Assembly: GCF_000711225.1 (NCBI RefSeq)
Contig: NZ_JOMG01000004.1
Span: 1 to 64,000, forward strand
Source of the DNA: Pelobacter seleniigenes DSM 18267
GTDB lineage: Bacteria; Desulfobacterota; Desulfuromonadia; Desulfuromonadales; Geopsychrobacteraceae
Length of the DNA stretch: 64,000 bases
Reading direction: 5' to 3'
Shown: piece after piece, positions 1 through 9,724 of the stretch
Numbering within the stretch: position 1 is the stretch's first letter
How the letters are laid out: each line of letters starts with the position of its first letter
Made by a program: the position numbers and the translations under genes
The notes under the pieces: model-generated
Database searches by the model: none
Told to the model about the DNA's origin: nothing
What the model saw: only the letters and a program-made list of their open reading frames with translations

Positions 1-126
1 CACCGAACCTTAGCAGCATGAGAGAATTGGGGTGACAACGCCTTCCGCCACCGGGAGCTGCTGCGATGATGGGTTGAAATTATCAGTTCCTTCGGTTACA
101 TAGGGGAAAGCTTATGGGAGAGTGAG

Positions 127-1115
127 ATGAGAATCAAAGATATCGCGGCAGCAGCCGGTGTTTCGACGGCAACGGTTTCCAGGGTTTTGAGTGGCAAACA
201 ACATGTGCGCCCGGAGGTCCAGGAAAAGGTGCTGGACGTCATTAAGGAAATGAATTATTCCCCGAACCGGGCGGCCGCAGCCTGCGTTCGAAAAAATCCA
301 GTTCGATCGGGCTGATCGTCGCTGATATTCAGAACCCGTTTTTCGCGTCCCTCTGCCGGGCGGTCGAGGATGTCGCTCAGGACAACAATTTCAGCGTCAT
401 TTTGTGCAATACGGATGAAAATCCGGAGAAAGAGCGCAATTATCTCGAACTGATGCAGAATGAAAACGCGGCTGGAATCATTCTTGCCCCCACTGGCCAG
501 TTAGCGGATCATTTTCCCCAGCAGCTGGCTGATGTCTGCCCCATGGTGATCATCGACCGGAAAATAACCGGCGCGGCCGTGGACAGCGTCGTGATTGATA
601 ATGTGACCGCCGCCCAGCAATTGACCAGTCATATGCTCCAGCATGGGTATCGCCGGATCGCCGGTTTGTTCGGTGTCCACAGTGTCACCGCCGGGATCGC
701 CGGCGCGGCTTCAATCTGGCTTTTGCGGATGCCGGGATCGTCCCGGAGGAGGAGTTGATCATTGATCTGCCGGCCAGGGGAAGCGGACGGGCATGCCGCG
801 GTCAGCCGGCTTCTTGAACGCAGTGATCCGCCCGATGCCATTCTCACCAGTAGCGGTTTGTTGGCCGGGGGAGCGTTTCGGGCCATTCGCGATAAAGAAA
901 TCGCCGTTCCCGAGCAACTGGCCTTTGCGACTTTTGACGAGTCGCCATGGACGGCCATGACCCGCCCGGCCATCACGGTGATTGAACAACCGACCTACGC
1001 CATCGGCCAGACGGCCGGAGAGATGTTGTTCAAACGCATTCTTGACCCGACCCGGCCGACCCGCCAGGTGGTATTGTCAAGCCGGCTCTTGGTTCGCCAC
1101 TCCTGCGGCTGTTAG
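127..1115 (+). pseudogene. LacI-family transcriptional regulator, multiply frameshifted
   Basis: The first 50 codons are a canonical LacI helix-turn-helix (IKDIAAAAGVSTATVSRVLS). They are followed in other frames by a periplasmic-binding-like effector domain (IGLIVADIQNPFF, then an HGYRRIAGL segment, then a C-terminal PAITVIEQPTYAIGQ segment). Homology runs through frame 1 to about 272, frame 0 to about 697, frame 2 to about 790, and frame 0 to the TAG at 1113-1115. That requires at least two one-base losses and one one-base gain. Assembled, the protein would be about 330 residues, the usual LacI length. No sugar-use gene is visible next to it, so its effector is unknown. It is either a decaying gene or a low-quality stretch of sequence; the neighbouring kinase also carries a shift. 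Confidence 0.8.
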
Positions 1116-3794
1116 CCCGCCTGATCCCTGGAATCCAGAACCTGTCTGATTACATTCAGCAGCTCCGAAACTTCCAGCGGTTTGGCACAGAACGCGGCAA
1201 TATTGAGTTCGCGGGCGGCTTCCGGAGGAATTCCGGAGCTGTAGCCGCTGCAGATGACCACCGGCAGCTGCGGGTTTATTTTATGGGCTTCCCCGGGTCA
1301 ATTCGAGCCCGGTTAGTCCCGGCATACTCTGATCGCTCAAGATCAGGTCAAACTGCCGGGGGTTCTGTCTGATCCTTTCCAGGGCCTGGAGACTGTCGAT
1401 CTCCACCGTGACTGCATAGCCTTTATCCTCAAAAATTGTGCGATTGAGTTCGGCCAGCATCTGATCATCTTCAACGATGAGGATGGCTTCCTGGCCGCGC
1501 ATCACCGGCATGGCTTCTTGGTCCGGTTGGGTTTCGCAGGAATCATTGGTGGCGGGAAAGAAGAGCGAAAAAGTCGAGCCCTTTCCGGGCTCACTCTCGA
1601 CCCGGATCAACCCGTCGTGCTGTTCAACAATCCCTTTGACCGTGGACAACCCCATGCCGGTCCCTTCATCGACCCCCTTGGTCGTAAAAAACGGGTCGAA
1701 TATCCGTTCAATGGTCTCGGCCGTCATTCCGCAGCCATTATCAGAGACCGCCACGCAGGCATATCTGCCCGGAGTCAGGTTTGACTTGAGCGGCAGGTCC
1801 TGGAGCTTCAGTTCCGCGCTGCGCAGGGACAGTTGCAGGTCGCCGTGTTCATTCATGGCATGGACCGCATTGGTGCAGAGATTGATCAGGGCTTCCTGAA
1901 TCCGGGTCGGATCGGCGAGAATCGTCAGGGGGGGATTCTGCTCGGTCAGGGAGAAGTTGAAATTAACGGTAGACGGCATGGTTGATTGCAGCAGACTGAG
2001 TGTTTCCTGGATGATCGCCGCCGGTTGTACGGGTCTTTTTTGTTGGGGATCCTGGCGGCTGTAGGTGGCAATCTGGCGGACCAGTTCCCGGGCGCGATGA
2101 ACTCCGGTGCGGGCGTTTTCCAGGTATTGCAGCACGTTGGGATGATTGCCGAGCTTGGCTGTGGCCAGTTGCAGGTTGCCGAGAATAATGGCCAGATTGT
2201 TGTTGAAGTTATGGGCCATGCCTCCGGCCAGCAGGCCGATGGCTTCCATCTTATATTTCTGCTGCAGCTGACTTTCCAACTGTCGGTTGGTCTGTTCGGC
2301 CTGCTTACGTTCTGAAATATCGCGGGCCGTCGCCAGCAGGAATTTTTCGCCATTCAAATCGACCACCGAGGTATTGATTTCAACCGGGAAGGACTCACCC
2401 GATTTTTTGACGTGAATCGTTTCAAAGATCATCTGCTTGTGTTCAAGCAGGTGGCGTCTGATTTGCGCGGCTCCGTATTTGCGGGCCTCTTCGGCCGCTG
2501 AAATATCCTGCGGGGAAAGCTTGAGCAGTTCTTCCCTGGTATAGCCGTAGCGTTTCAGGGCCATGTCGTTGACTTCGACAAAATGGTTGAATCCTTCGTT
2601 CCGGTAGCGGTGCAGGAAGACCGCATCGTTCTGATTGTTGAGGAGGGCGCGGTATTTAGCCTCTTTTTCGCGCAGAATGTCTTCGTTTTGCTTCTGCTGC
2701 GAGATATCCTGAATGGCCCCAAAGATGATCTCGCGTCCTTCCAGGGCAAATCTGTGGGCTTTCAGCCAGACCGGGAAGGTCTTTCCGTGACGGGTGACAA
2801 AAGTATCCTCACGCAGGGTCGCGGAGCGATCGCTCTGTTCCTTGAGTCGGCTGTTGGCCTGCGGTGATGAATCCGGTCGGGCATGATGAAGTATACTTTG
2901 CGGCCGGCCTCTGAGCTCCTCCGGGGTCCATCCGGTCATCTCGGCCAGCGCCTGGTTGCATTCAAGGATCTCTTTGCTGGCGGCATCGACCAGGGCGAAA
3001 CCGATAGTGGCCTGGTCGAACAGCATGCGGTATTTATGCTCGGATGTTTCGGCCCGCTGGCGGGCCATCAGTTCGAGGTCAAAGCGCTTTTTCAGAAACA
3101 GGTAGGAGAATAACAGCAGTAAGGATCCCGCCAGCCAGATAATGATGCGGCCGGTCAGATGGGTTCCGCTCATCTTGGCATAAGCCTGCTGGTAGGGCTG
3201 CATGGGAATGCTGACACTGATCCCGCCGCGAATATCTCCAGGCTGATAACCCTGTCGAGCATGGCATTTCAGACAGCTGTCCTCGGTGATCATCGGATAC
3301 ATCAGGCGCAGGTATTGCTGGTTGCGGATGGTCGTGACCGTGCTGACTTCGTGTTCCCCCTGATGAAAGCGGTGCAGGGCCTGCTCCTCCCACGGATCCG
3401 GAGCGTTCCCCGGGCGCAGTGGTTTGAGGCTGGTGATATGGCCTTTGGCGCCGAACTGCACCTCGGCTAAATCATAGACTTGGCGGGTCATATAGGCAGG
3501 GTTGACCAGGGTCAGAACCGTCCCGTCGGCCAGGGCCAGATCTCGGTCGGGAAGATGGGAAAGATAGGGGTTGGCTGGGGTGTAGTCGGATGTTTTGACA
3601 TAAACGCCACCCTGTTTGGCGACCCAACGTCGGTAAACGAGGTCCTTGTTGTAACTGCCTTTGGCTTCGGCTTTGGCCAGGTTGTTGACCGTCAACAGCT
3701 CCGATTGACGATCCTGCCAGCCCAAAAGGACGATCAACAGACTCCACAGGAAAAATCCCGCAATCCAGAGCAGTCTCAGTCGTCGAGAAGTCAT
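1112..3794 (-). CDS. Hybrid sensor histidine kinase (DUF3365-PAS-PAS-HisKA-HATPase-receiver), frameshifted near its end
   Basis: A membrane sensor kinase. There are two transmembrane segments (about 9-26 and 214-234) around a periplasmic Tll0287/DUF3365-type domain with a CLKCH motif at 174-178, the pattern of a c-type heme site. Two PAS domains follow (about 251-365 and 378-500), then the phosphoacceptor H528 in GMAHNFNN, a HATPase domain with DNGCGM, and a receiver starting at AILIVEDD. The open frame stops at 1281, inside the receiver after the phosphoacceptor Asp (SDQSMPG). The rest of a normal receiver (PVVICSGYSSG, then CAKPLEV with the conserved Lys) reads on in another frame to a TAA at 1112-1114. 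A run of four C at 1291-1294 is the likely site of a one-base gain. The heme-type sensor suggests redox or ligand sensing. The stop overlaps that of the convergent LacI remnant. Confidence 0.85.
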
Positions 3795-4133
3795 GTCCCA
3801 TCCTTCCTACCGATATTGGTAATAATCTGGAGGAGTGAATAAGTCTTTGGCATTTGGGGCTTCCTGAAAGACATCCCAGGCAGCAGTCGCTTTTTTGATT
3901 CTTCTAATTTTTACAGTATATTGTTGCAATTAGGATGAGAAATCAATAAAAATTTAAAATAAACTAATGGTTGAGAGAGAGGGCCGCTTTCAAGGCGGCT
4001 CGCGAGAAGGTTCTTTGTTCGCTACAAATGGCGTGCTTGCCGGCTTGCCCAGTCCTGGGCGGGGACTACAAACGCCCGCAACGAAATGCTGAGCTGCGGG
4101 CGTCTGCAATTGGGCAATTTTAAAACGGTACGA
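3795..4133. other. Intergenic region between kinase start and chemoreceptor end
   Basis: No coding sequence is supported here. The left part is the AT-rich upstream region of the histidine kinase (an A/T-rich block at about 3905-3965). The right part carries a GC-rich hairpin just beyond the chemoreceptor stop. A 77-codon minus-strand frame that reaches into the receptor is a shadow of it. Confidence 0.6.
4072..4103 (-). terminator. Hairpin downstream of chemoreceptor gene
   Basis: Perfect 9-bp inverted repeat ACGCCCGCA / TGCGGGCGT with a 14-nt loop, 31 bp beyond the stop of the minus-strand chemoreceptor. No long T-run follows on the minus strand, so it is a candidate terminator or 3' stabilising hairpin rather than a textbook intrinsic terminator. 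Confidence 0.45.
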
Positions 4134-6353
4134 TTAGCCGGGCTGATAATCGAGGGTTGGGCCGGTGTTCCGAAGGGAGAAGCGTTGCAACATCTCCCGC
4201 AGCTGGGCCGCCTGCCCGGATAGCTGTTCGGCGGCAGCGGCGCTTTCTTCGGCACTGGCCGTATTCTGCTGGGTGACCTGATCGATCTGGGTCAGTCCGG
4301 TGGTTACTTCATTGATCCCCTGGGCCTGTTCATTGGCGGCGGCCGCGATCTCCTCGAGCAGAACGGAGACCTCGGTCGTTCCATTCATGATCTCTTTCAG
4401 CGCCTCCGCGGTTTGTCTGGCGATCAGGGTGCCCTGGCCGGTCAGCGACACGGAGCCCTTGATGAGTGCGGTTGTTTCCTCGGCCGCTTTGGCGCTACGT
4501 GCCGCCAGATTGCGCACTTCTTCGGCGACTACGGCAAACCCCTTGCCATGCTGACCGGCACGGGCTGCCTCGACAGCCGCGTTCAGGGCCAGCAAATTGG
4601 TCTGGAAGGCAATTTCTTCGATCACCTTGATGATTTTGCTGATGTCCTGGCCGGACCGTTCGATCTCTTCCATGGCCGCGAGCATCTCCACCATCTGCTG
4701 ATTGCCTTTTTCGGCAGCCTGCTGTGCAGCACTCGACAGCTGATTGGCCGAACCCGCGTTTTCCGCACTGTTGCGGACCTGACTGGTCATTTCATTCATC
4801 GATGCCGTGACCTCTTCCAGGGAAGCAGCTGACTCTGTCGCTCCCTGCGAGAGGGACTGACTGGCATCGGCGACCTGGCTCGACCCGGAGGCGATCTGTT
4901 CGCCGGCCACCTGGATGCCGCTGACCATTTCGCGCAGTCCGTTAACCATCAGTTTCAAGGCGTTGCCAAGCTGGTCCCTGGCCGAAGCAACCTTCACATC
5001 CTGAGTCAGGTCGCCTTCGGCAATGACTTCAGCCAAGCGGGCTTTCTCTTCCAGGTTGGCGGCCATGCGGTCGAGGGCGTTCCCCAGCCGACCGATTTCA
5101 TCCTTACGGGCAAGGTTGAGGCGTTGCGAAAAATCGCCCAGGGCGATGTCGTCGGCCAGGGCAACGCCCTGTCTGATCGGTCGGCTCAGACTCCGGGTGA
5201 TGACGAAACCGAGTAGAGCACCAATGACCATGGAACCGGCTACGACAATAATCTGCCAGAAGATGGCGCTGCTACTTGACTGTCGGCCGGTGATTTTGGC
5301 CAGGGTCATCTCGCCACCGGCAAGCTCTTCAATTTTGCTGAGAATTCCGGCGGCTTCTTCTCCTGCCAGGTCAAGGCGGCTCATAGTGGCTGCGGTCTCG
5401 GCGGTTTGCGTGATCAACTGGCGGCGGGCCTGCATCAGGTTGGTTGCGGCCGCTTCAAGTTTGCGATGATTGTTCTGCAACTCGACAACCATGGCTTTAA
5501 CTTCGGGGCTGTCGGTGGCAATGACTTTCACCCCGTCGATTGTGCCACCGGTGGTGACGGCCGTTGCCATGGTATCGAATTCTGTCAGCAACGTTTGGTA
5601 GAATTGTTCCAATTGATCCAGTTCCGCGAGATTATTGGTCTGGGCGTATTCTTCGAGCAGAATCCTGGTTTTGGCAATGACGTATTTCATTTCCATGGCC
5701 ATATCGGCAACGGGAATCTCTTCCCGCAGGATCGCTTGTCCGGCAAGGTCGAGATTTTCCTCCTTGATGCGGCGATTGACTTTTTCCGTGATCTTGGATT
5801 CGACCTCTTCCGCCGCTGAGCCGATCAGCTTGACCATGTCTTCGACGTTGCCCATGGCCTCTGTTTCGCTTGTTTTGATGGCCAGCAGGCGACGACCGTC
5901 TTCCATCAGTTCCTTGGCCGTTGTCTCATATTTTGCATCATGGATTTCAGCGGCTTTGCGGACCTGCTCCGCAAGCAATGGGTTATCGGTTTTTATAACC
6001 GCGACATCACCCATATGGCCGCCGTTGAGGATCGCCTCGACACCCTGATCAAAGGTCCGGGCGGCTTGCAGGTAGGCCTTTTCGAGGGTAGCCAGCTTGC
6101 TTTCATCCATGGTGGCCATAACCGCAGTGGCGGCATGGAATTCATCCATTGACGCCATTGCCTCCATCAGAGAGATTTTCATCTCCATTGATGCATCAAC
6201 CACCGGGGCCTCTTCGTCGCTGATGACCGTCATGGAATGGCCGACGCTCTTTAACCCCGAATAGCCAACGATGCCTCCTGCCAGAATAAGGATCAGCATA
6301 ATACCGAAACCGATGGTGAGCTTAAGGCCGATATTTAAGTCCTGCCATTTCAT
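4134..6353 (-). CDS. Methyl-accepting chemotaxis protein with duplicated sensor module
   Basis: Transmembrane chemoreceptor of 739 residues that should relay ligand binding to CheA/CheW. One TM helix lies at about 10-32 and a second at about 365-385, bracketing an unusually long (about 330 residues) helical sensor region. That region contains two similar units, one around [13 protein letters not shown] and one around [13 protein letters not shown]. Each is followed by an [13 protein letters not shown] / [13 protein letters not shown] type segment and by ETEAM / ETAATM, so it looks like an internal duplication. A HAMP domain (about 385-440) and the signalling hairpin tip ([18 protein letters not shown]) complete the receptor. 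There is no C-terminal CheR-docking pentapeptide. It is transcribed divergently from the chemotaxis operon to its right, so it probably feeds that pathway. Confidence 0.9.
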   Translation of the reverse strand: MKWQDLNIGLKLTIGFGIMLILILAGGIVGYSGLKSVGHSMTVISDEEAPVVDASMEMKISLMEAMASMDEFHAATAVMATMDESKLATLEKAYLQAARTFDQGVEAILNGGHMGDVAVIKTDNPLLAEQVRKAAEIHDAKYETTAKELMEDGRRLLAIKTSETEAMGNVEDMVKLIGSAAEEVESKITEKVNRRIKEENLDLAGQAILREEIPVADMAMEMKYVIAKTRILLEEYAQTNNLAELDQLEQFYQTLLTEFDTMATAVTTGGTIDGVKVIATDSPEVKAMVVELQNNHRKLEAAATNLMQARRQLITQTAETAATMSRLDLAGEEAAGILSKIEELAGGEMTLAKITGRQSSSSAIFWQIIVVAGSMVIGALLGFVITRSLSRPIRQGVALADDIALGDFSQRLNLARKDEIGRLGNALDRMAANLEEKARLAEVIAEGDLTQDVKVASARDQLGNALKLMVNGLREMVSGIQVAGEQIASGSSQVADASQSLSQGATESAASLEEVTASMNEMTSQVRNSAENAGSANQLSSAAQQAAEKGNQQMVEMLAAMEEIERSGQDISKIIKVIEEIAFQTNLLALNAAVEAARAGQHGKGFAVVAEEVRNLAARSAKAAEETTALIKGSVSLTGQGTLIARQTAEALKEIMNGTTEVSVLLEEIAAAANEQAQGINEVTTGLTQIDQVTQQNTASAEESAAAAEQLSGQAAQLREMLQRFSLRNTGPTLDYQPG

Positions 6354-6976
6354 AAGCTTTCCCTCTCATTTTAATTAACGTTGATAGCCCTGATCTTGAG
6401 CACTCTAATTGAATCGGCATTGCTATATTAAATAGGAGGCTGGTTGGGTATTTTAATTATCTATAATATAAAAATCATTAATATTCAACGTTAAAGTTAG
6501 TTTTTGTTAATTTTTGGATGCTTTTCCCTTTCCCCCCAGTTTGATCTCCCTCGATTCTTGGCTTGATAATTATTTGCTCAATCATGGCTGAATCACCATC
6601 AGATCTGGGCTGAACGCAGGCGCTTACCCGGATGTGCAGAAGCTCGTCAGGCACTATGTGGTTTTTTCGGGAAGGAGAGATATGTATTTTTTTCTTGCAT
6701 TTGATATTACTAATGTGTAGTTTTTGGTGAGTGCTCGCCAATGGAATTTTCTTCTTTCCCTGCTTCTGGAATTTCGGCAACTAACTATAATTATTATGAA
6801 ATAATTATAGGACAGCATGACCCTGCTATATGAAAATGAAAACATGGAGATTTTTTAATGGAGTTTGCGCCTGAGATCAGCAGGTTTGCAAGCTGATATT
6901 AAAAATTTTAGCTTGCGGTTTTGAAGCTGTTTTTATTTCACGCCAAATGGATCGCTTTAGGGGGGAATAACCTGGC
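6354..6976. other. Long divergent intergenic region upstream of the chemotaxis operon
   Basis: 620 bp of AT-rich DNA between the divergent chemoreceptor and the chemotaxis operon. Two minus-strand open frames (6478-6780 and 6654-6845) have basic, low-information translations and no good ribosome-binding site; I do not call them genes. The region holds a perfect AT-rich palindrome at 6785-6810 and is the expected site of promoters for both directions. Confidence 0.55.
6785..6810. promoter_or_regulatory. Perfect AT-rich palindrome, candidate operator
   Basis: CTATAATTATT / AATAATTATAG, 11-bp perfect arms around a 4-nt centre (ATGA), about 165 bp upstream of the first gene of the chemotaxis operon. 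Dyads of this size in a divergent promoter region commonly bind dimeric regulators. The regulator is unknown. Confidence 0.45.
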
Positions 6977-8914
6977 ATGCTGAATATTCATTCAGAAGGA
7001 AATGGCGGATCGGCTGATCCTCTTTCTTCCATAATTCACTCTTTAACCGAACTCGTCCATCGCGCCGAAGATGATTTCCTGGCGCTGGGTGGACATCTGC
7101 AACAGGTCCAACTCCAGTCCGCCCGTCAGCGGCAACAGATTGCCGAATCCCTGACCCTATTTGAGAACCAGGAAAATAGTGGCGCATTGCAACGAGTGTC
7201 CACTTTTGTTGCCGACTGCCGCCGAAGTACCCGTTCTGCTCAGGAGAGCGCGGTTGCTCAACGCGATAATTTTGCCAAGATGATGAGCCTGGTCGAGCGT
7301 ATTGCAGGGCAGGGTGATTCCCTTGACCGAGTCGGCTTGTTTCTGCATGTCATTGGTGTCAATGCCGGTATCGAGTGCGCGAGAAGTCAGCGCATGGAAG
7401 CGATGTTCAGGGTGGTATCAAAAGACACCATGGCTCTGGCAGCACAGATTCGTCAGTCGACAGCGACCTTAGTTGATAATGCCACGAGCGCTGGGGTGGA
7501 ACAGAAACAGACCTTGGCCAAAGTGCAGAATAATATCGAGTCTCTTAACGAACTGGGGCAGCGTTCTGAAGAAACCACTCTGACCGCGTTTGCGAAGGCC
7601 CGTGAAATCATTGACCAAGCTCTGCTCATGGCAAATCAAGCGGAGCAAGCAGCAGCAAATATTACTGCCCAGGTTAACAATGTGATTATCGGCGTACAGT
7701 TTCATGACAACCTCAGACAGCGGGTTGAACATATCGCAAAGGCGTTACTGGAACGGCAGCCCGATTCAGGCGAATCCGCAGAAGAACGGCGGGGAAAAGA
7801 GTACCTGTTAATCGAGTTGCAAAAAGCACAACTGGATCAACTGATCGACGATCTCGGCCAACTGTATACAACCCAAACACAAGCTCTGGAAACAATCATT
7901 GCGGAAATCGCCGAATTGGAGCATGGGCTGGAACGGATGACCGAACAGCAATTGGCTGAAGCAACCCGGAATGACCCGTTAAGCGCCTTGCAGCACGGGT
8001 TAGCGGTTATGGCTCAGTTGAATGAGGATAGTCATCTGCTGGGAGAATCGATCGCACAGAGCGCACAGCGCGTCGGCGGTATAGCAGAAACAATTCAAGG
8101 TGCTATCGAAAACACCATTGCGTTGGCGACCCACGTCAAAATTAATGCCTTGAATGCCATCATCAAGGCCGCCAAGTTCGGTCGAAACGGGCTCGCTCTG
8201 CAAGTTTTGGCTGAAGGGATGGTTGGCGCGGCAAAGGATGCCCACGCCGCGAGCAATGCCTTTTACGACATTCTCGGGCAATTGGGCACGTTGACGCAGA
8301 CCACCCGGGAGGGTGGAACTGCGGCCGCTGGTCCAGCGACTGGACAACCACAGCAATGTTTATTGGAACAGGCTGTTCATGATTTTAACGGGCGCATGTT
8401 TTCGGTCCGGAGCGAATGCAGGCAGTTGACGGAAAAACTGCAACGCGAGTTGCAGGCGCTGACTTTTATTCAGCGTTTGAAAGAAATGTTTGCGGAACAT
8501 GGCAATTTGATTGCCGCCCATGCCGAAGCTCTGCACCCCGGAGATGAAGAGCTGGTGGCGCGCCTGCGGCAACAGTTTGGGCGCCAGTTGGAAGAGCGTT
8601 ATACGATGGAGCAGGAGCGCAGCGTGCACCACGGAGTGATTCATCATGCACGGCTGAGTCAGGCCGTGGCTCCTTTCAGTACGCTGCCGCCGCAGCCAAC
8701 TGAAAGCCCTGTCGAGATTGATTTGTGGGGGCTTGATGATTCGAGCGCACTCGATTCAGGGGGGCAGGAGAACGACAGTGAAACCGCAACAGAGCCTGGG
8801 CTCACCGGTTCCGTTGCCGTAGAACTGTTTTGCGACAACGACGAAAAGATCTCGGAATTGGATGAAAATAATAATGATAGCGAAGAGTTCGGGGCCAACG
8901 TCGAACTTTTTTGA
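6977..8914 (+). CDS. Soluble MCP-like chemotaxis signalling protein
   Basis: 645 residues, with no transmembrane segment and no HAMP. The protein is largely helical and contains two separate regions resembling receptor signalling hairpins: LHVIGVNAGIECARS near residue 122, and VKINALNAIIKAAKFG near residue 383. The second resembles the [15 protein letters not shown] tip of MCPs but is diverged. An acidic tail follows, ending in NVELF. It is the first gene of the chemotaxis operon, 28 bp upstream of the CheY gene. The cytoplasmic location and two diverged tips suggest a scaffold or cytoplasmic receptor; this is inference. A G-rich ribosome-binding site (AGGGGGG) lies 11 nt before the ATG. Confidence 0.7.
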   Translation: MLNIHSEGNGGSADPLSSIIHSLTELVHRAEDDFLALGGHLQQVQLQSARQRQQIAESLTLFENQENSGALQRVSTFVADCRRSTRSAQESAVAQRDNFAKMMSLVERIAGQGDSLDRVGLFLHVIGVNAGIECARSQRMEAMFRVVSKDTMALAAQIRQSTATLVDNATSAGVEQKQTLAKVQNNIESLNELGQRSEETTLTAFAKAREIIDQALLMANQAEQAAANITAQVNNVIIGVQFHDNLRQRVEHIAKALLERQPDSGESAEERRGKEYLLIELQKAQLDQLIDDLGQLYTTQTQALETIIAEIAELEHGLERMTEQQLAEATRNDPLSALQHGLAVMAQLNEDSHLLGESIAQSAQRVGGIAETIQGAIENTIALATHVKINALNAIIKAAKFGRNGLALQVLAEGMVGAAKDAHAASNAFYDILGQLGTLTQTTREGGTAAAGPATGQPQQCLLEQAVHDFNGRMFSVRSECRQLTEKLQRELQALTFIQRLKEMFAEHGNLIAAHAEALHPGDEELVARLRQQFGRQLEERYTMEQERSVHHGVIHHARLSQAVAPFSTLPPQPTESPVEIDLWGLDDSSALDSGGQENDSETATEPGLTGSVAVELFCDNDEKISELDENNNDSEEFGANVELF

Positions 8915-8942
8915 ACTTAGGAAATAAGGAGAAAAAACAATC

Positions 8943-9305
8943 ATGGCAGCAACGATTTTAACCGTAGATGATTCAAAAAGTATCCGCCAAATGGTGTCTT
9001 TTACCCTTCAGCAAGCTGGATATCAGGTCCTTGAAGCCGGCGATGGTAAGGAAGCCATGGCGTTGTTGAATTCGCAGGTCAAGCTGGTTTTGTCAGATTT
9101 GAATATGCCGAATATGGACGGAATCGCCCTGATAAAAGAAATCCGCAGTACGCCGGGGTTTAAATTTTTACCGGTAATCATGCTGACGACGGAAAGCCAG
9201 GATTCCAGAAAGCAGGAAGGCCGTGCTGCCGGCGCAACCGGATGGATTGTCAAACCTTTTAATCCCGAGCAATTGCTCGCCGTGGTGAAAAAGGTTCTTG
9301 GCTAG
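8943..9305 (+). CDS. cheY: CheY-like single-domain response regulator
   Basis: 120 residues forming a stand-alone receiver. The acidic pair D9-D10, phosphoacceptor D52 (LSDLNMP), switch T82 and K104 (VKPF) are all present. It has no output domain, so it is expected to be phosphorylated by the CheA encoded two genes downstream and to act by protein contact. AAGGAG precedes the ATG. It lies between the MCP-like gene and the STAS gene in the same direction. Confidence 0.93.
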   Translation: MAATILTVDDSKSIRQMVSFTLQQAGYQVLEAGDGKEAMALLNSQVKLVLSDLNMPNMDGIALIKEIRSTPGFKFLPVIMLTTESQDSRKQEGRAAGATGWIVKPFNPEQLLAVVKKVLG

Positions 9306-9342
9306 GGGTCGGCTCAGCAGGTGATGCAAAACGGAGGGTACT

Positions 9343-9687
9343 ATGCTTGCACTCAATGAGGAAGTCGCTTCCGACGGTGCTTTGGTCGTGAGCCTGGAGG
9401 GAGAAGCAACGGTGGAAAATCTCGACCAGGTAAAAGAGGCACTGTTGGCGGCACTCCTCAACCATGATCAGGTCCTGGTGAATTGCGACCGGCTTGAATC
9501 AATCGACATATTTTTCATCCAGCTGCTTTGCTCCGCTCATCGCACCGCAGTTGCCCAGGAAAAAAAATTCGCTCTTCTTGATTCTCTTCCGTCTTCCTTG
9601 CGTGACACCGTCAAAGTGGCTGGGTTTATTCGTCAACACGGCTGTCGTTCTGGTAGCGGCGGCGATCGGTATTGCTTGTGGATTTGA
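9343..9687 (+). CDS. STAS-domain protein of the chemotaxis operon
   Basis: 114 residues with an anti-anti-sigma-factor-like STAS fold: a beta-rich start (GALVVSLEGEATVENLDQV), a VNCDRLESIDIFFIQLL core and a CLWI end. The serine that is phosphorylated in SpoIIAA-type proteins is not found after the ID; the position holds isoleucine (IDIFF). It may therefore act as a binding module rather than as a phospho-switch. It sits between cheY and cheA with a GGAGG-type ribosome-binding site and is evidently part of the same signalling unit. Its partner is unknown. Confidence 0.8.
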   Translation: MLALNEEVASDGALVVSLEGEATVENLDQVKEALLAALLNHDQVLVNCDRLESIDIFFIQLLCSAHRTAVAQEKKFALLDSLPSSLRDTVKVAGFIRQHGCRSGSGGDRYCLWI

Positions 9688-9724
9688 TAAGCAGAACCGG
9701 CTTATTGGGTAAGGATATTTCATC

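Noticed and set aside
6478-6845. Two minus-strand frames in the intergenic region before the che operon
   Set aside because: Basic, low-information sequence, overlapping frames and no ribosome-binding site.
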